Source: Anoplolepis gracilipes (taxonomy: Eukaryota; Arthropoda; Insecta; Hymenoptera; Formicidae). Taken from it: DNA of 64,000 bases. Numbering within the stretch: position 1 is the stretch's first letter; the number at the start of each line of letters is the position of its first letter. Below the pieces are notes generated by a model. It had not been told where the DNA came from, ran no database searches, and saw nothing but the letters and a program-made list of their open reading frames with translations. Location: positions 3,951,001 through 4,015,000 of the forward strand of contig NC_132980.1 in the NCBI RefSeq assembly GCF_047496725.1, in the 5' to 3' direction. Shown in pieces: positions 37,313 through 46,954 of the stretch. A program made the translations under genes and the position numbers.

Positions 37313-38089
37313 TTAGTAAAAACTCAAATTGAGGCTAGTAATTCTGCTGCTGCTTTTTCAGCACAAATGTGTAGTGAGTGACATATGCATTTAATTAATT
37401 GTAAATTTGGACTATCTTTTTTTAAAAAAGTATAAAGCGATTGATTTTTTCCGCATAAATTATTAGCCCCATCAGTACCAATTTCAATTAATTTAGGTAC
37501 ATCTAAATTTAATTTTTTTTTTAAATATAAAACGGCTGCATATAAATCATGTGCTGTTACTCTAAATACCTCAATCAAACCTAAAAATTCGGTGACTAAT
37601 TTATGTTTAGATTCACTGAAATATTTTATACAAATACATAAGTATTTTTTTACTGAAACATCAGTTGATTCATCTACAATAAGTGGTAGTGAGATTTATG
37701 TTGACAAATATCTTTTATAATTTCATAGCGTATAGTTGGTGCCAATACCTTTTTTATTAATAGAGTACATTTCGTTCGATGTATTTTTAAATCCTTTAGG
37801 GTACTTCCCTTCCCAATAGACTTTAACAAATTGCACAAATGATCCATGGATATAATACTGGAATGAACAGCTATATATGCTGCTAACTTCAAGTCAATAT
37901 TCTTTTGCTCTGTACTATAAGTACATGTGACTCCAATTTTGGTTAAAATAATTTGACCTTTTGGTACTTCTTTTTCTTTTATTCTATGCATTTTTGTATT
38001 TTATTAAGTCTGTCTTATGAGCTCTCAATTCTACTCGACAGACATTACATCTTGCATGATTTTCATCCAGGTTTTAGCCAATTTTTAAT

Positions 38090-38824
38090 TGTTATAGCCC
38101 CAGAAAAGGCTACAGATTTAATGAATATATATGCATATACATATAATTATATTGATGCAGGAATGCGTCGCGAGCGAAGCGATAATCGCGCGAGCCGCTG
38201 ACGCAGCGAGGCACGCGCGCCCGAGACCGAGCGCGAACGCGAAACCGGAAAGCGCTCTCGGAGACGCACCGGAAAGGTGTCGCCGAATTGCTAAAAGTAC
38301 AAGCGAGGAAATTCGACTTTGAACTTCCTCGCCTGCACTGAAACGCGAATTTAGCAACATAACCATATTTGGTCATGTTGTTAAGGGACCCCCTCCGAAA
38401 AACCATGCAGTTCGGAGGGAAGCTCAGCACCCGCCGCAATGAAGCGACGGGTAGTCGTTGATTAGATCCTAAAGAGGAATAATCGTCACGGACAGTTATT
38501 AAATAGAACGAGATACACGAATAACTAACAGATATACGCGCGCCTGAGATAAGCCGACGCGTATCAGACTACCTGTACGACAGAGTATACGAGAGATACC
38601 GCTCTCTCCCTTTAACCGATAATACACACGAGTGTAAATACGTACGCTGGGAGCAGTGACAAAATACCAACCCATTGATTTTATTTAACTGTTATTTATT
38701 ATAAAAACGAAGAAAGCAAGCAATTAAAAAATATTAAAATAAAAGGAGGCCACTGCCCGCCGTATCCCCGGCCTTCCCTGAACGAATCCCGAAAAATCCT
38801 GTGCCCCCTCCTGGAGGCACAACA
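38090..38824 (+). mobile_element. Solo LTR, 735 bp, with TAAT duplication
   Basis: It starts TGTTATAGCCCC and ends GGAGGCACAACA, flanked by TAAT at 38086-38089 and 38825-38828. It shares ends and length with the 25117-25844 LTR, but the interiors have diverged, so the two are related families. It lies between exon 1 and the main part of the hAT-like gene. The GC-rich left third gives overlapping ORFs on both strands that I do not accept as genes. Confidence 0.88.
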
Positions 38825-38945
38825 TAATTAATAAAAATAATGTTGAGATTGTTTATAATTGAAAGATTTCATTCTTACCTTGAAATATAGAAAGTTGTTC
38901 CCATTGTTTTTTGTACTTCTTCTCATATTTTGCGTATTTCCCCAT

Positions 38946-39420
38946 TTTAAAGATTGAAAGAATTTTATATCCTACAGATACATAAAAAACTTATGTGTTA
39001 ACATAGATTTAACATATATGTATATATATATTTTATATCTCTAAAATCAGCGATTTTTATTCACTTACTTGCAAAATAAAAAGTTCAAGACTATATTAAC
39101 GATATTACCAATATTGCCATATCAACGAAATTAATTTTTATTCCGATATTTCATTCCGTTACAAACAAAACAATTATTATTCCAAAACTCCAAACTCCAA
39201 CTAATACATAGAACCATAGAATATAAACCGGCATTCATAAATAGATTAGTATACCTAATTTACACATACAGTCTGTTTTGCACTTTCACCACACGAGGTC
39301 TCCAAAGGCAATTTGAGATTTCCTAAAAATATTAGCCATACAATATAAATTGCTTCTTTCAAGATTGCCGTACTTAAAAAATTTTAACTGAACAAATGAA
39401 GATAGCCCAATTCGCTTATT
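38946..39420. other. AT-rich sequence upstream of two divergent pseudogenes
   Basis: It lies between the minus-strand hAT-like start (38945) and the plus-strand Tnp2-like pseudogene. No repeats or motifs are convincing. Confidence 0.5.
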
Positions 39421-41006
39421 ATGCTTATTGTTAGTAGCCCAAAAAGTCGCAAGTCGCAAATTTACATTTTTAGTTGCAAAATGAGCCTAGGAAGTAATTC
39501 AATTTGTGAAAAATCGCCCATACTGGCAACACTGTTAGTAGGTATTATGATAATTGATCATGAACTGAAACCAGATTTAATGAATCTTTTCATCGAGGCA
39601 TTTAATGAGCAAACCCTATTCCTTCATAAAGAAGGAATTACTTTTACTATATTCGAAAACGGAGTTCGTAAAGAATATCACTTTACATTAATGCCTTTAT
39701 GTGTTACTGCAGATTCTGTAGCTCGGCCTGTCTTGCAAAATCGAGTGCAGTATAACGGCTACTACGGCTGCAGCTACTGTTATCTGTATGGAACTCATTG
39801 TAATTCTGTAAAGTATTCGTTTTTAGAACTGGATTCTGAATTAAGAACTCATGTATCACACATGAAGGATTACTTGCGGAAGAAAAAAAATGTTATGTAA
39901 GAGGAGTAAAGGGTCGATCAGCGTTTTGTGAACTAACTACTTTAGACATGGTCTGGAGTTTCCTCAACTCAATGCACGATGGAATTTTAGGAGTGACTGT
40001 ACAATTGTGAGATTTATGGTTGAAGCTATTGAAACCATCACAACGAAGGCTAATTGACGATCTTTTGCTCTTCATTAAACCTCGAGATCTTTATCGGGGA
40101 AATTATCTAATAGAAGTAATTGAAAAGCTGCAGAAAGCGTGGTTATTTTATTATAGCAATCCTATTCTTTGCCGTATATTATCGAATAAGATAATAGAAC
40201 ATTATGCGTTATTTGTAAATTCCATGTTTGTGTTATCAAAAGAATTTATAACTGAGGTTGAACTTGATAAGTGTAAAGAAGACCTGATGGTTGCCAAATT
40301 AGAACAACTTTATGGTATGGAAGCTATGACTTTTAACGTCCATGTTTTATTACACTTAATTGAAAATGTACGACATTCAGGGCCTCTCTGGGCAACTTCC
40401 GCTGTTGCTTATGAGAGAAATATTTTTCTTCTAAAACGCGCATTGAATGGTCCAAAGGGTGCTGCACAGCAAATGACTAAAAACTCTGCAACGATTGTCA
40501 TACAAACATGAACCTCGTTCTTTTTCTGTTCCTGATGAAGTTGATGAATTCTGCGAAAGTGTATTTTATAAAAAGCGCTTTACTACTAGTGCAAAAACCG
40601 TTAATAATGTAATTTTTTTCGGTGAGCGAAAAGTTGCTGCTAATAAAGCGTTAGGAAAAAAATTTTTCTACAGATGCTTTTACGGTAATCTCTTAAATTT
40701 ACAGTAGCGTCAAATATACTCGCTCAAAAAAACGAGATGATACTATGATTAAATTAAAAACAGGAGAAATTGCTCAAATAAAAGATATATATCTGCTGAA
40801 CGGCGATACTTGTTGGTTTGTAATTGAAAAATTTATTACTGAACAATTTACCATTGGTACCGAAAAGATTTCTCATATTTGGGAAATAAAATCAAGGGCA
40901 AATTGTTACGGTTTTCATTTCTAATGTTCGATCAAAAATGGTAAAGTTGGATTTATTAGACAAAAAATACGTTTGTAATACATCAAACCTTATCGAATTG
41001 CAGTAA
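39421..41006 (+). pseudogene. Tnp2-like (CACTA/EnSpm) transposase, second lineage
   Basis: The middle and C-terminal parts of a CACTA-type transposase. The block 39421-39900 has ADSVARPVLQNRVQYNGYYG followed by CSYC, the family's Cys-rich block near a catalytic Asp. A 1-nt frameshift near 39890 leads to VRGVKGRSAF and LDMVWSFLNSMHDGILGV. A TGA at 40008-40010 stands where Trp is expected. The block 40020-40511 has MTFNVHVLLHLIENVRHSGP. After another shift the C-terminus continues (KKRDDTMIKLKTGEIAQIKD) to a stop at about 41006. The protein differs clearly from the Tnp2-like pseudogene at 14.9 kb, so at least two lineages are present. Confidence 0.75.
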
Positions 41007-41830
41007 AAAACATGTTGTACCGTCTCTTTATATTTTTTTATTAATAAAAGTTCATTATCAATTTCTGAAACTAATAATGTGTTCTTTTTTATCAATTATT
41101 AATTTTCTTCTTTACTTTTCCAAAACTATTAAACAGTTATCTTATAAGTAAAGATTATATATGTCTGCCTTTAAAACTTTAATTCTTTATTTTTTTAACA
41201 ATCTCCTCAGAACATTATACATTTGAAAGATATTTAAACGTTAATTAACATTCCACTTTAAATAAATGAGCACACTGAAACAAAAATATTTTCCAATCTT
41301 TCTTAAGTTTACTGTTAACTGAATTATTATAATAAAAGTATATTTCAATCTTTTACCACACTCAAATCTACAAAATTTATAAAAACTTAAAAACTTTTAA
41401 AAAACTAATATACAAATATTAAATATATATGGGTTCCACGTCAACCGGATCACCTCTCTGTCCAAAACTTGATGCAACGTACAGGGACGTTTAAGGACTC
41501 AAAAAATTTGTTTACTCAAGTACTTTCAGAAGTCATGTGCTTTTTTGAAAAAATCAAGATGGCGGCTCCAATATGGCGCCTGAAAGTGCCAAAAATCGCA
41601 TATAATCCTACGTTATTAGCAGTTTAATAATTAAATTGGCTTCAAAATGATCTCAATAGGGGTTTTCGGTGTCGCTGATTACGAATCTGAAGTCGGATTA
41701 CCGAAATTCGAGATGGCGGATCCAATATGGCCCCTTAAAATGACAAAAATCGCATAAATCCCCCTATAATCTTTTGTTAGCTTTTTTATGATTGAATCGA
41801 CCTCAAATTGACCTTATAAGGATTATTGAA

Positions 41831-42110
41831 CATTTCTATCGGTTGCTTGCAGGGTTGCTATGGTCGCTTCTCCAACAGTCCTTTTTTCAGGATAGTTAGT
41901 GAGTCTTTGTTTCCATCAGCTTTTTTCAAGGCTACTCTTGTTTTCTCGAACAGTCCTTTTCAGGATAGTTGGTGAGCATTTCCAGCGGTTGCTTACCGGG
42001 TTACTGTGGTCGCTTCTCCAACAGTCCTTTTCAGGATAGTGAGTCTTTGTTTCCATCAGTTTTTTTCAAAGCTACTCTTGTTTTCTTCCATATACCTTTT
42101 ATGATTTTTC
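41831..42110 (+). repeat. 146-bp tandem duplication in the left arm of the P-like element
   Basis: Copies begin at 41831 and 41977 (CATTTC..CGGTTGCTT). Each contains CTTCTCCAACAGTCCTTTT and TTTCCATCAG. It replaces, on the left, the space that the outward ORF fills in the right arm. Confidence 0.85.
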
Positions 42111-43071
42111 TTGAGATACCCTTGTACCACAGTATATACAGTAGCGCAACTCTCCTGATTTTGTGTAGCATAAAATGGAGTGCGCATGCGCGAAGTCAGC
42201 GAGTATAGTTAGTATCGCCATCTGAACTTTTCTCTCACTTCCTCTTTAGATTTTCGCTCTCTTTCAGCATTTAAATGCCGGCGTAATATTTATGTCAGAA
42301 AAAATAACGCAAGTGTAGTGAAAATTAGTGTTATAAAGTGAAGACAATTGTAAAGTGAAGTGACAGTGTTGTGACAGTGTTTAAAATTATTAGTGAAAGT
42401 GTAGTAAAGCTTTTTAAGAGGATAGTTAACCTATATAAATATTTATACAGGTTTTCAATTCTCTTGTATGAAACTTTGATTTTAACTAGACTTTGATTTT
42501 AGCTTTGTTTCAGGTGTTGATTAAAAAGAAAAATATTTAAAAAATGAATAAAAAAGGAAAACAATGGTGTGCAGTGCCAGGATGTATGAGTGTCAATATA
42601 GATAAGATATGGCACTTTTTTAGATTTCCGAAAGAACATAACAGGTATATGTTTTAATTATTATTTCTAAAATGTGTACATTATATATATATATACAGGG
42701 TGGACCATTTTAATCCATCCAGTCGAATATCTCGAAAACCAAGCCCGGGAGAGAAAAATGTTTCAGACAAAAGTTGTTTGGTTTCGAGGGGGCCATAAGA
42801 TGGTATCATTGCTTTGATCTTGAAGAATTATTTGAAGGTCACATGAAGGTCACCTCAATTTTTTTAAATGGTATCCCCTATTTTTTATTACATATTCTTG
42901 TAGCTGACCTCGAGAGCTTTCCAAAGCACTATATCACTATAACACTATAATCAAATGTTTCTTCATTGAGTACTTTTCGAGTTATAAAACTCCAAAGTTG
43001 CAGTTTGAAAAAATTCAAAATATCTAGTAAAATATTCACTTTCCGATAGTCTTATCTTACATGATTCAATT

Positions 43072-43200
43072 ACACTAGTCAAGGCAAGATTTAGACATGA
43101 TCTAACCAGTCAAGGCAAGACCGGAACATGATCCAGCTAGTGAAGGCAAAATCTGAGCATGATGCAGCCAGTAAAGGTAAGATTCGACATGCTCCATACC
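43072..43200 (+). repeat. Left subterminal repeats of the mariner
   Basis: Four imperfect units of about 33 bp follow the pattern CCAGT(C/G)AAGGCAAGAT...CATGAT. A related array lies inverted at 44805-44990, giving symmetric candidate binding sites. A CA-rich minisatellite at 43200-43460 follows on the left side only. Confidence 0.85.
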
Positions 43201-43730
43201 CTACACACACGCGCACGTACACACACTTTACATACACTTGCACACATCCTACACACATATTCCACACACACTCGCACATAGGTTATGTGACATAACCTAC
43301 ACGCATGTACACACACTTTACATGCTCTTACACACACCACACGAACACTCCACACACATAAACACACACATTCCGCATACATTCACACATAACCTATATA
43401 CATACTTAAACATACTTCACACACACTTATACATACACATCCCACATTTACACACACACAGATAATCGGCCCATGTAGACGATTGCTACAAATCCTGTTC
43501 GCAGAAGTACAAACCTGATTGATTCCTTGATTGTTCTTGATGTTCTACTCATCTCAAATAGTCTATTTTTGAAAAAATATACCCTCTATTGTTTCCAAAG
43601 AAAATATCGACCAGGAAATTTATTTGTCACTATTTAGGAATCAATTGATTACGAAAATCTCTTCCACTGTTGATCGGAGTATCAAACTTTATTACTCACA
43701 ATCAGAGGCTTACGTTTGCCGACAATACCC

Positions 43731-44741
43731 ATGGCTGATTATCGTCCCTCAGAGATTGTTGATATTCTTCTTGTTCTCGGAGAATGTCAATTAAATTATC
43801 ATGAAGCTTCGCGAGTTTACCGGAATCGTTACCCCGAAAGAGAACAACATCCGAATCATACTACAATCCGGGACTTCGAACTAAGAGCTCGCCAAGGCCG
43901 TTTAGAACGTCAAAAAGCACATCATGAGTATGATGAAGATGATGTGCGTGTGCACGTTATCTTGGCATTCATTTATCTTAATCCTCATACAAGTAGTCGT
44001 ATTATGGCTAGAGAAATTGGTATCCCGAGAACAACGATCTTAAGAATTTTGAAGAAAATGAAGTACCATCCTTACCATATCACGTTAACACAAGCTCTTA
44101 CTCAAGCAGATATGCCGTTGCGTGTACAATTTTGTCAATGGGCACAACAGATGATCCGAACTGATCCGAATTTCTTCTATTATGTTATGTTCTCTGATGA
44201 GTCGACGTTCAAAAATAATGGTGAATTGAATAGACATAATTGCCATTATTGGTCGGATGTTAACCCACATTGGCATAGACAAGAAGATAATCAACATCGC
44301 TGGAGTGTGAATGTTTGGTGTGATATTATAAATGGTTTCTTGATTGGTCCTTATTTCTTTGAAGGAAATGTTAATAGTGTAAATTTTTTGGAACTTCTCA
44401 CGGATCATTTATCACAATTGCTTGAAGACGTTGATTTTCATACACGTCAAAGAATGTGGATACAAATGGACGGGGCGCCACCTCATTATGCGGCAATAGT
44501 GAGAGTTTATCTAGATCGAGAATACAATGGCAGATGGATTGAGCGAGGGGCCATCGCATGGCCTCCACGATCACCTGATCTAACTTCACTTGATTTTTAT
44601 TTATGGGGGTATATTAAAAATGTGGTTTATGAGCCTGCGCCTACAACTAGAGAAGATATGATAGAGAGAATAAGAGTAGCTTGCGCAAATATACCGCGAG
44701 CTGTCTTACTCGGTCAAAACAGTCAGGCACTTCGAAAATAG
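43731..44741 (+). CDS. Mariner transposase, apparently intact
   Basis: The protein catalyses excision and insertion at TA. I chose the ATG at 43731 (MADYRPSEIVDILL); an upstream in-frame TTG adds five residues. Length is 336 residues, normal for the family. An N-terminal helix-turn-helix pair includes TSSRIMAREIGIPRTTILRI. The catalytic acids are D in MFSDESTF, D in WIQMDGAPPHY and D in PRSPDLTSLDFYLWG. Forty residues separate the second and third Asp, one fewer than in DD41D mariners, because RGAIAW replaces the usual RGGPIAW-type loop. There is no stop or frameshift. This is the only transposase here that could plausibly be functional. Confidence 0.92.
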   Translation: MADYRPSEIVDILLVLGECQLNYHEASRVYRNRYPEREQHPNHTTIRDFELRARQGRLERQKAHHEYDEDDVRVHVILAFIYLNPHTSSRIMAREIGIPRTTILRILKKMKYHPYHITLTQALTQADMPLRVQFCQWAQQMIRTDPNFFYYVMFSDESTFKNNGELNRHNCHYWSDVNPHWHRQEDNQHRWSVNVWCDIINGFLIGPYFFEGNVNSVNFLELLTDHLSQLLEDVDFHTRQRMWIQMDGAPPHYAAIVRVYLDREYNGRWIERGAIAWPPRSPDLTSLDFYLWGYIKNVVYEPAPTTREDMIERIRVACANIPRAVLLGQNSQALRK

Positions 44742-44804
44742 GTTGGAATTATGTATTCAAGCTAATGGAGATAATTTTGAACAGTTCCTTTGATAAAGAT
44801 CTTA

Positions 44805-44990
44805 CCTTGACTGGCTGGATCATACTCGGATCTTATCTTCACTGGCTACATCATGCCTAGATCTTACCTTCACTGGTTGGATCAAATCCAGATCTGCCTT
44901 GACTGGTTGGATCATATTCGGATCTTATCTTTACTGGTTGGATTATGTCCAGATCTTGCCTTGACTAGTTGAATCATGTAAGATAAGACT
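44805..44990 (-). repeat. Right subterminal repeats of the mariner
   Basis: Five to six units with CTTGACTGG(C/T)TGGATCAT...AGATCTT, the reverse complement of the left array. They lie between the transposase stop and the right inverted arm. Confidence 0.85.
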
Positions 44991-45886
44991 ATCGGAAAGT
45001 GAATATTTTACAAGATATTTTGAATTTTTTCAAACTGCAACTTTGGAGCTTTATAACTCGAAAAGTACTCAATGAAGAAACATTTGATTATAGTGTTATA
45101 GTGATATAGTGCTTTGGAAAGCTCTCGAGGTCAGCTACAAGAATATGTAATAAAAAATAGGGGATGCCATTTAAAAAAATTGAGGTGACCTTCAAATAAT
45201 TCTTCAAGGTGAAACCAATGGTACCATCTTATGGCCCCCTCGAAGCCAAACAACTTTTGTCTGAAACATTTTTCTCTTCCGGGCTTGGTTTTCGAGATAT
45301 TCGACTGGATGGATTAAAATGGTCCACTCTGTATATATATTTTTTTTTTAAGTTATTTATGTAGATATCATATATTTTTACATTTATGAAATATTAAATT
45401 GTAAATACAGGTGGTTGAAATGGATAAAGGCATCTAAAAGACTGGACTTAGAATTAAAAGGGCCAAATTATGCTTACTGCAATTGTACGATATGTCATTT
45501 TCATTTTGAAGAAAAATGGCTAATAAGAAAACCAATAATGCGTTTACATCCAGATGCTATACTCACAATATTTTTTGGTCCAGCTTTTGATAGAGAGTGA
45601 GTTTTTACTTTATATTATTTTCCTAAATTAATTTTTAATAATAATAATAATACTTTGTTTATTATAATGATAGTAGAATATAGAGTATTATAATATCATA
45701 TATTTTTTATAAAAATACAGATCTAAATGAAAGAAGGTCAATAGAAGAAATACAAATTATAACAGAACAAGAAGGAAGCAGAAGGTTACAATAATTAAAT
45801 AATATTTTTTTTATAAAAATCAAATCAAATTAAAATAATATAGTACAATATAATAATGTAATTGTATGATATTTTACAGTGATGTA

Positions 45887-46954
45887 CACGCACCGGCATA
45901 AATAGTGTCCGTCGGTAAATGTGTATGTACGTACGTGTATGACAACCGAAAGCGTCACATACACATGCAGCGCGTACGTACATGTCACTTGAAGCGTGGC
46001 AGAATTCATGCAGCGGAGGAGAAAAAAGTGGGAGGCAATCCGATGTTGCATCCTTAGCGCAAGCCGCACGATCGAGAGAGAAAACATGACAAGACGTGAT
46101 GCCGATTAGTGGTGTCTTATAACTCTGTCTCACTCACTCTACGCATGAATGAGCGAAAAAGCTATAGGACACCGCGTTGTCTCTATATGCGTCTCGTTCG
46201 CTCTCGCGCTTATGTCATGTTTTCTTTTTTATTCCTTCAAGAAACGTGGCTGAATCTTGCGGATCGAATACCGGCATTCATAAAATTTTAATTATATCAT
46301 ATATTAGAAATTGATCGGTTTCATACATAGCAAAGAAACATATTCTATAAAAAATGGGTGCAAATTTACAATTACTGTTCTAGTGAATCTCAAAATTACT
46401 CATAATGATACATGTATAATTTTTTACCAAATTTTTTACATAATAGAAAAAAAAATTACGCAATCATAAATAAATTAATAATTAATTAGAATAAGCATAT
46501 GTTTCTTTGCTATATATGAAACCGATCAATTTCTAATATTAATATGATATAATTAAAATTTTATGAATGTCGGTATTCGAGCCGCAAGGCTCAACCACGT
46601 TTCTTGAAGAAATAAGAAAGAAAACATGACATAAGCACGAGAGCGAATGAGACAAATATAGAGACAACGCGGTGTCCTATAGCTCTCTCGCTCATTCATG
46701 CGTAGAGTGAGTGAGACAGAGTTATAGGACACCACTAATCGGCATCACGTCTTGCTTTCTCTCTCTCGATTGTGCGGCTTGCGCTAAGACTGCAACATCA
46801 GATTGCCTCCCACTTTTTTCTCCTCCGCTGCATGAATTCCGCCGCGCTTCAAGTGACACGTACGTACGCGCTGCATTTGTGACGCTTTTGGTTGTCATAC
46901 ACGTACGTACATAAACATTTACCGACGAACACCTTTTATGCCGGTGCGTGTACA
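45887..46954. mobile_element. Palindromic MITE of about 1.07 kb
   Basis: The arms start TGTACACGCACCGGCATAA on the left (45893) and mirror this at the right end (46954). They pair over about 450 bp, through motifs such as GCAGCGGAGGAG and GACACCGCGTTGTCTC. The loop of about 170 bp is AT-rich. ACAGTG stands at both borders (about 45887 and 46951), suggesting an 8-bp-type duplication with two mismatches. It sits at the 3' splice site before exon 4 of the P-like transposase. Mirror-image ORFs in the arms are not genes. Confidence 0.82.

Larger units (their letters stand above)
32835..38945 (-). pseudogene. hAT-like transposase gene split by two insertions
   Basis: A minus-strand hAT-like gene. 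Exon 1 is 38945-38879 (MGKYAKYEKKYKKQWEQLS), ending in a GTAAGA donor. A solo LTR fills the intron. The main part, about 38080-37320, has a BED-like finger (CNVC), KIHRTKCTLLIKKVLAP, VDESTDVSV and IGTDGANNLCGK. A 4.4-kb DDE transposon (32947-37312) then interrupts it. The gene resumes at 32946 with RETYNWFSISSKRRNEYS and FNLINTGKSKFQ before running into the purine tract. Removing the transposon with one TTA gives a continuous, conserved junction apart from a 1-nt insertion just upstream. Other frameshifts lie near 37990 and 37680. The C-terminal dimerisation domain is missing. Confidence 0.8.
42696..45331 (+). mobile_element. Mariner element (DD41D-like), 2,636 bp
   Basis: Ends are CAGGGTGGACCATTTTAATC and its inverted form (one mismatch, CACTCTG), flanked by TA at 42694-42695 and 45332-45333 inside TA-rich intron DNA. 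The inverted arms extend about 350 bp. They are followed inward on both sides by an array of repeats of about 33 bp around GTCAAGGCAAG. The single transposase ORF is complete. The element lies in the first intron of the P-like transposase, between the two THAP exons. Confidence 0.92.

Noticed and set aside
38110..38439. Overlapping Arg/Ala-rich ORFs
   Set aside because: They lie inside the GC-rich third of a solo LTR with verified ends.
43091..43465. Cys/Val- and Thr/His-rich ORFs in the mariner's left side
   Set aside because: They are translations of a CA-rich minisatellite and of the subterminal repeats.
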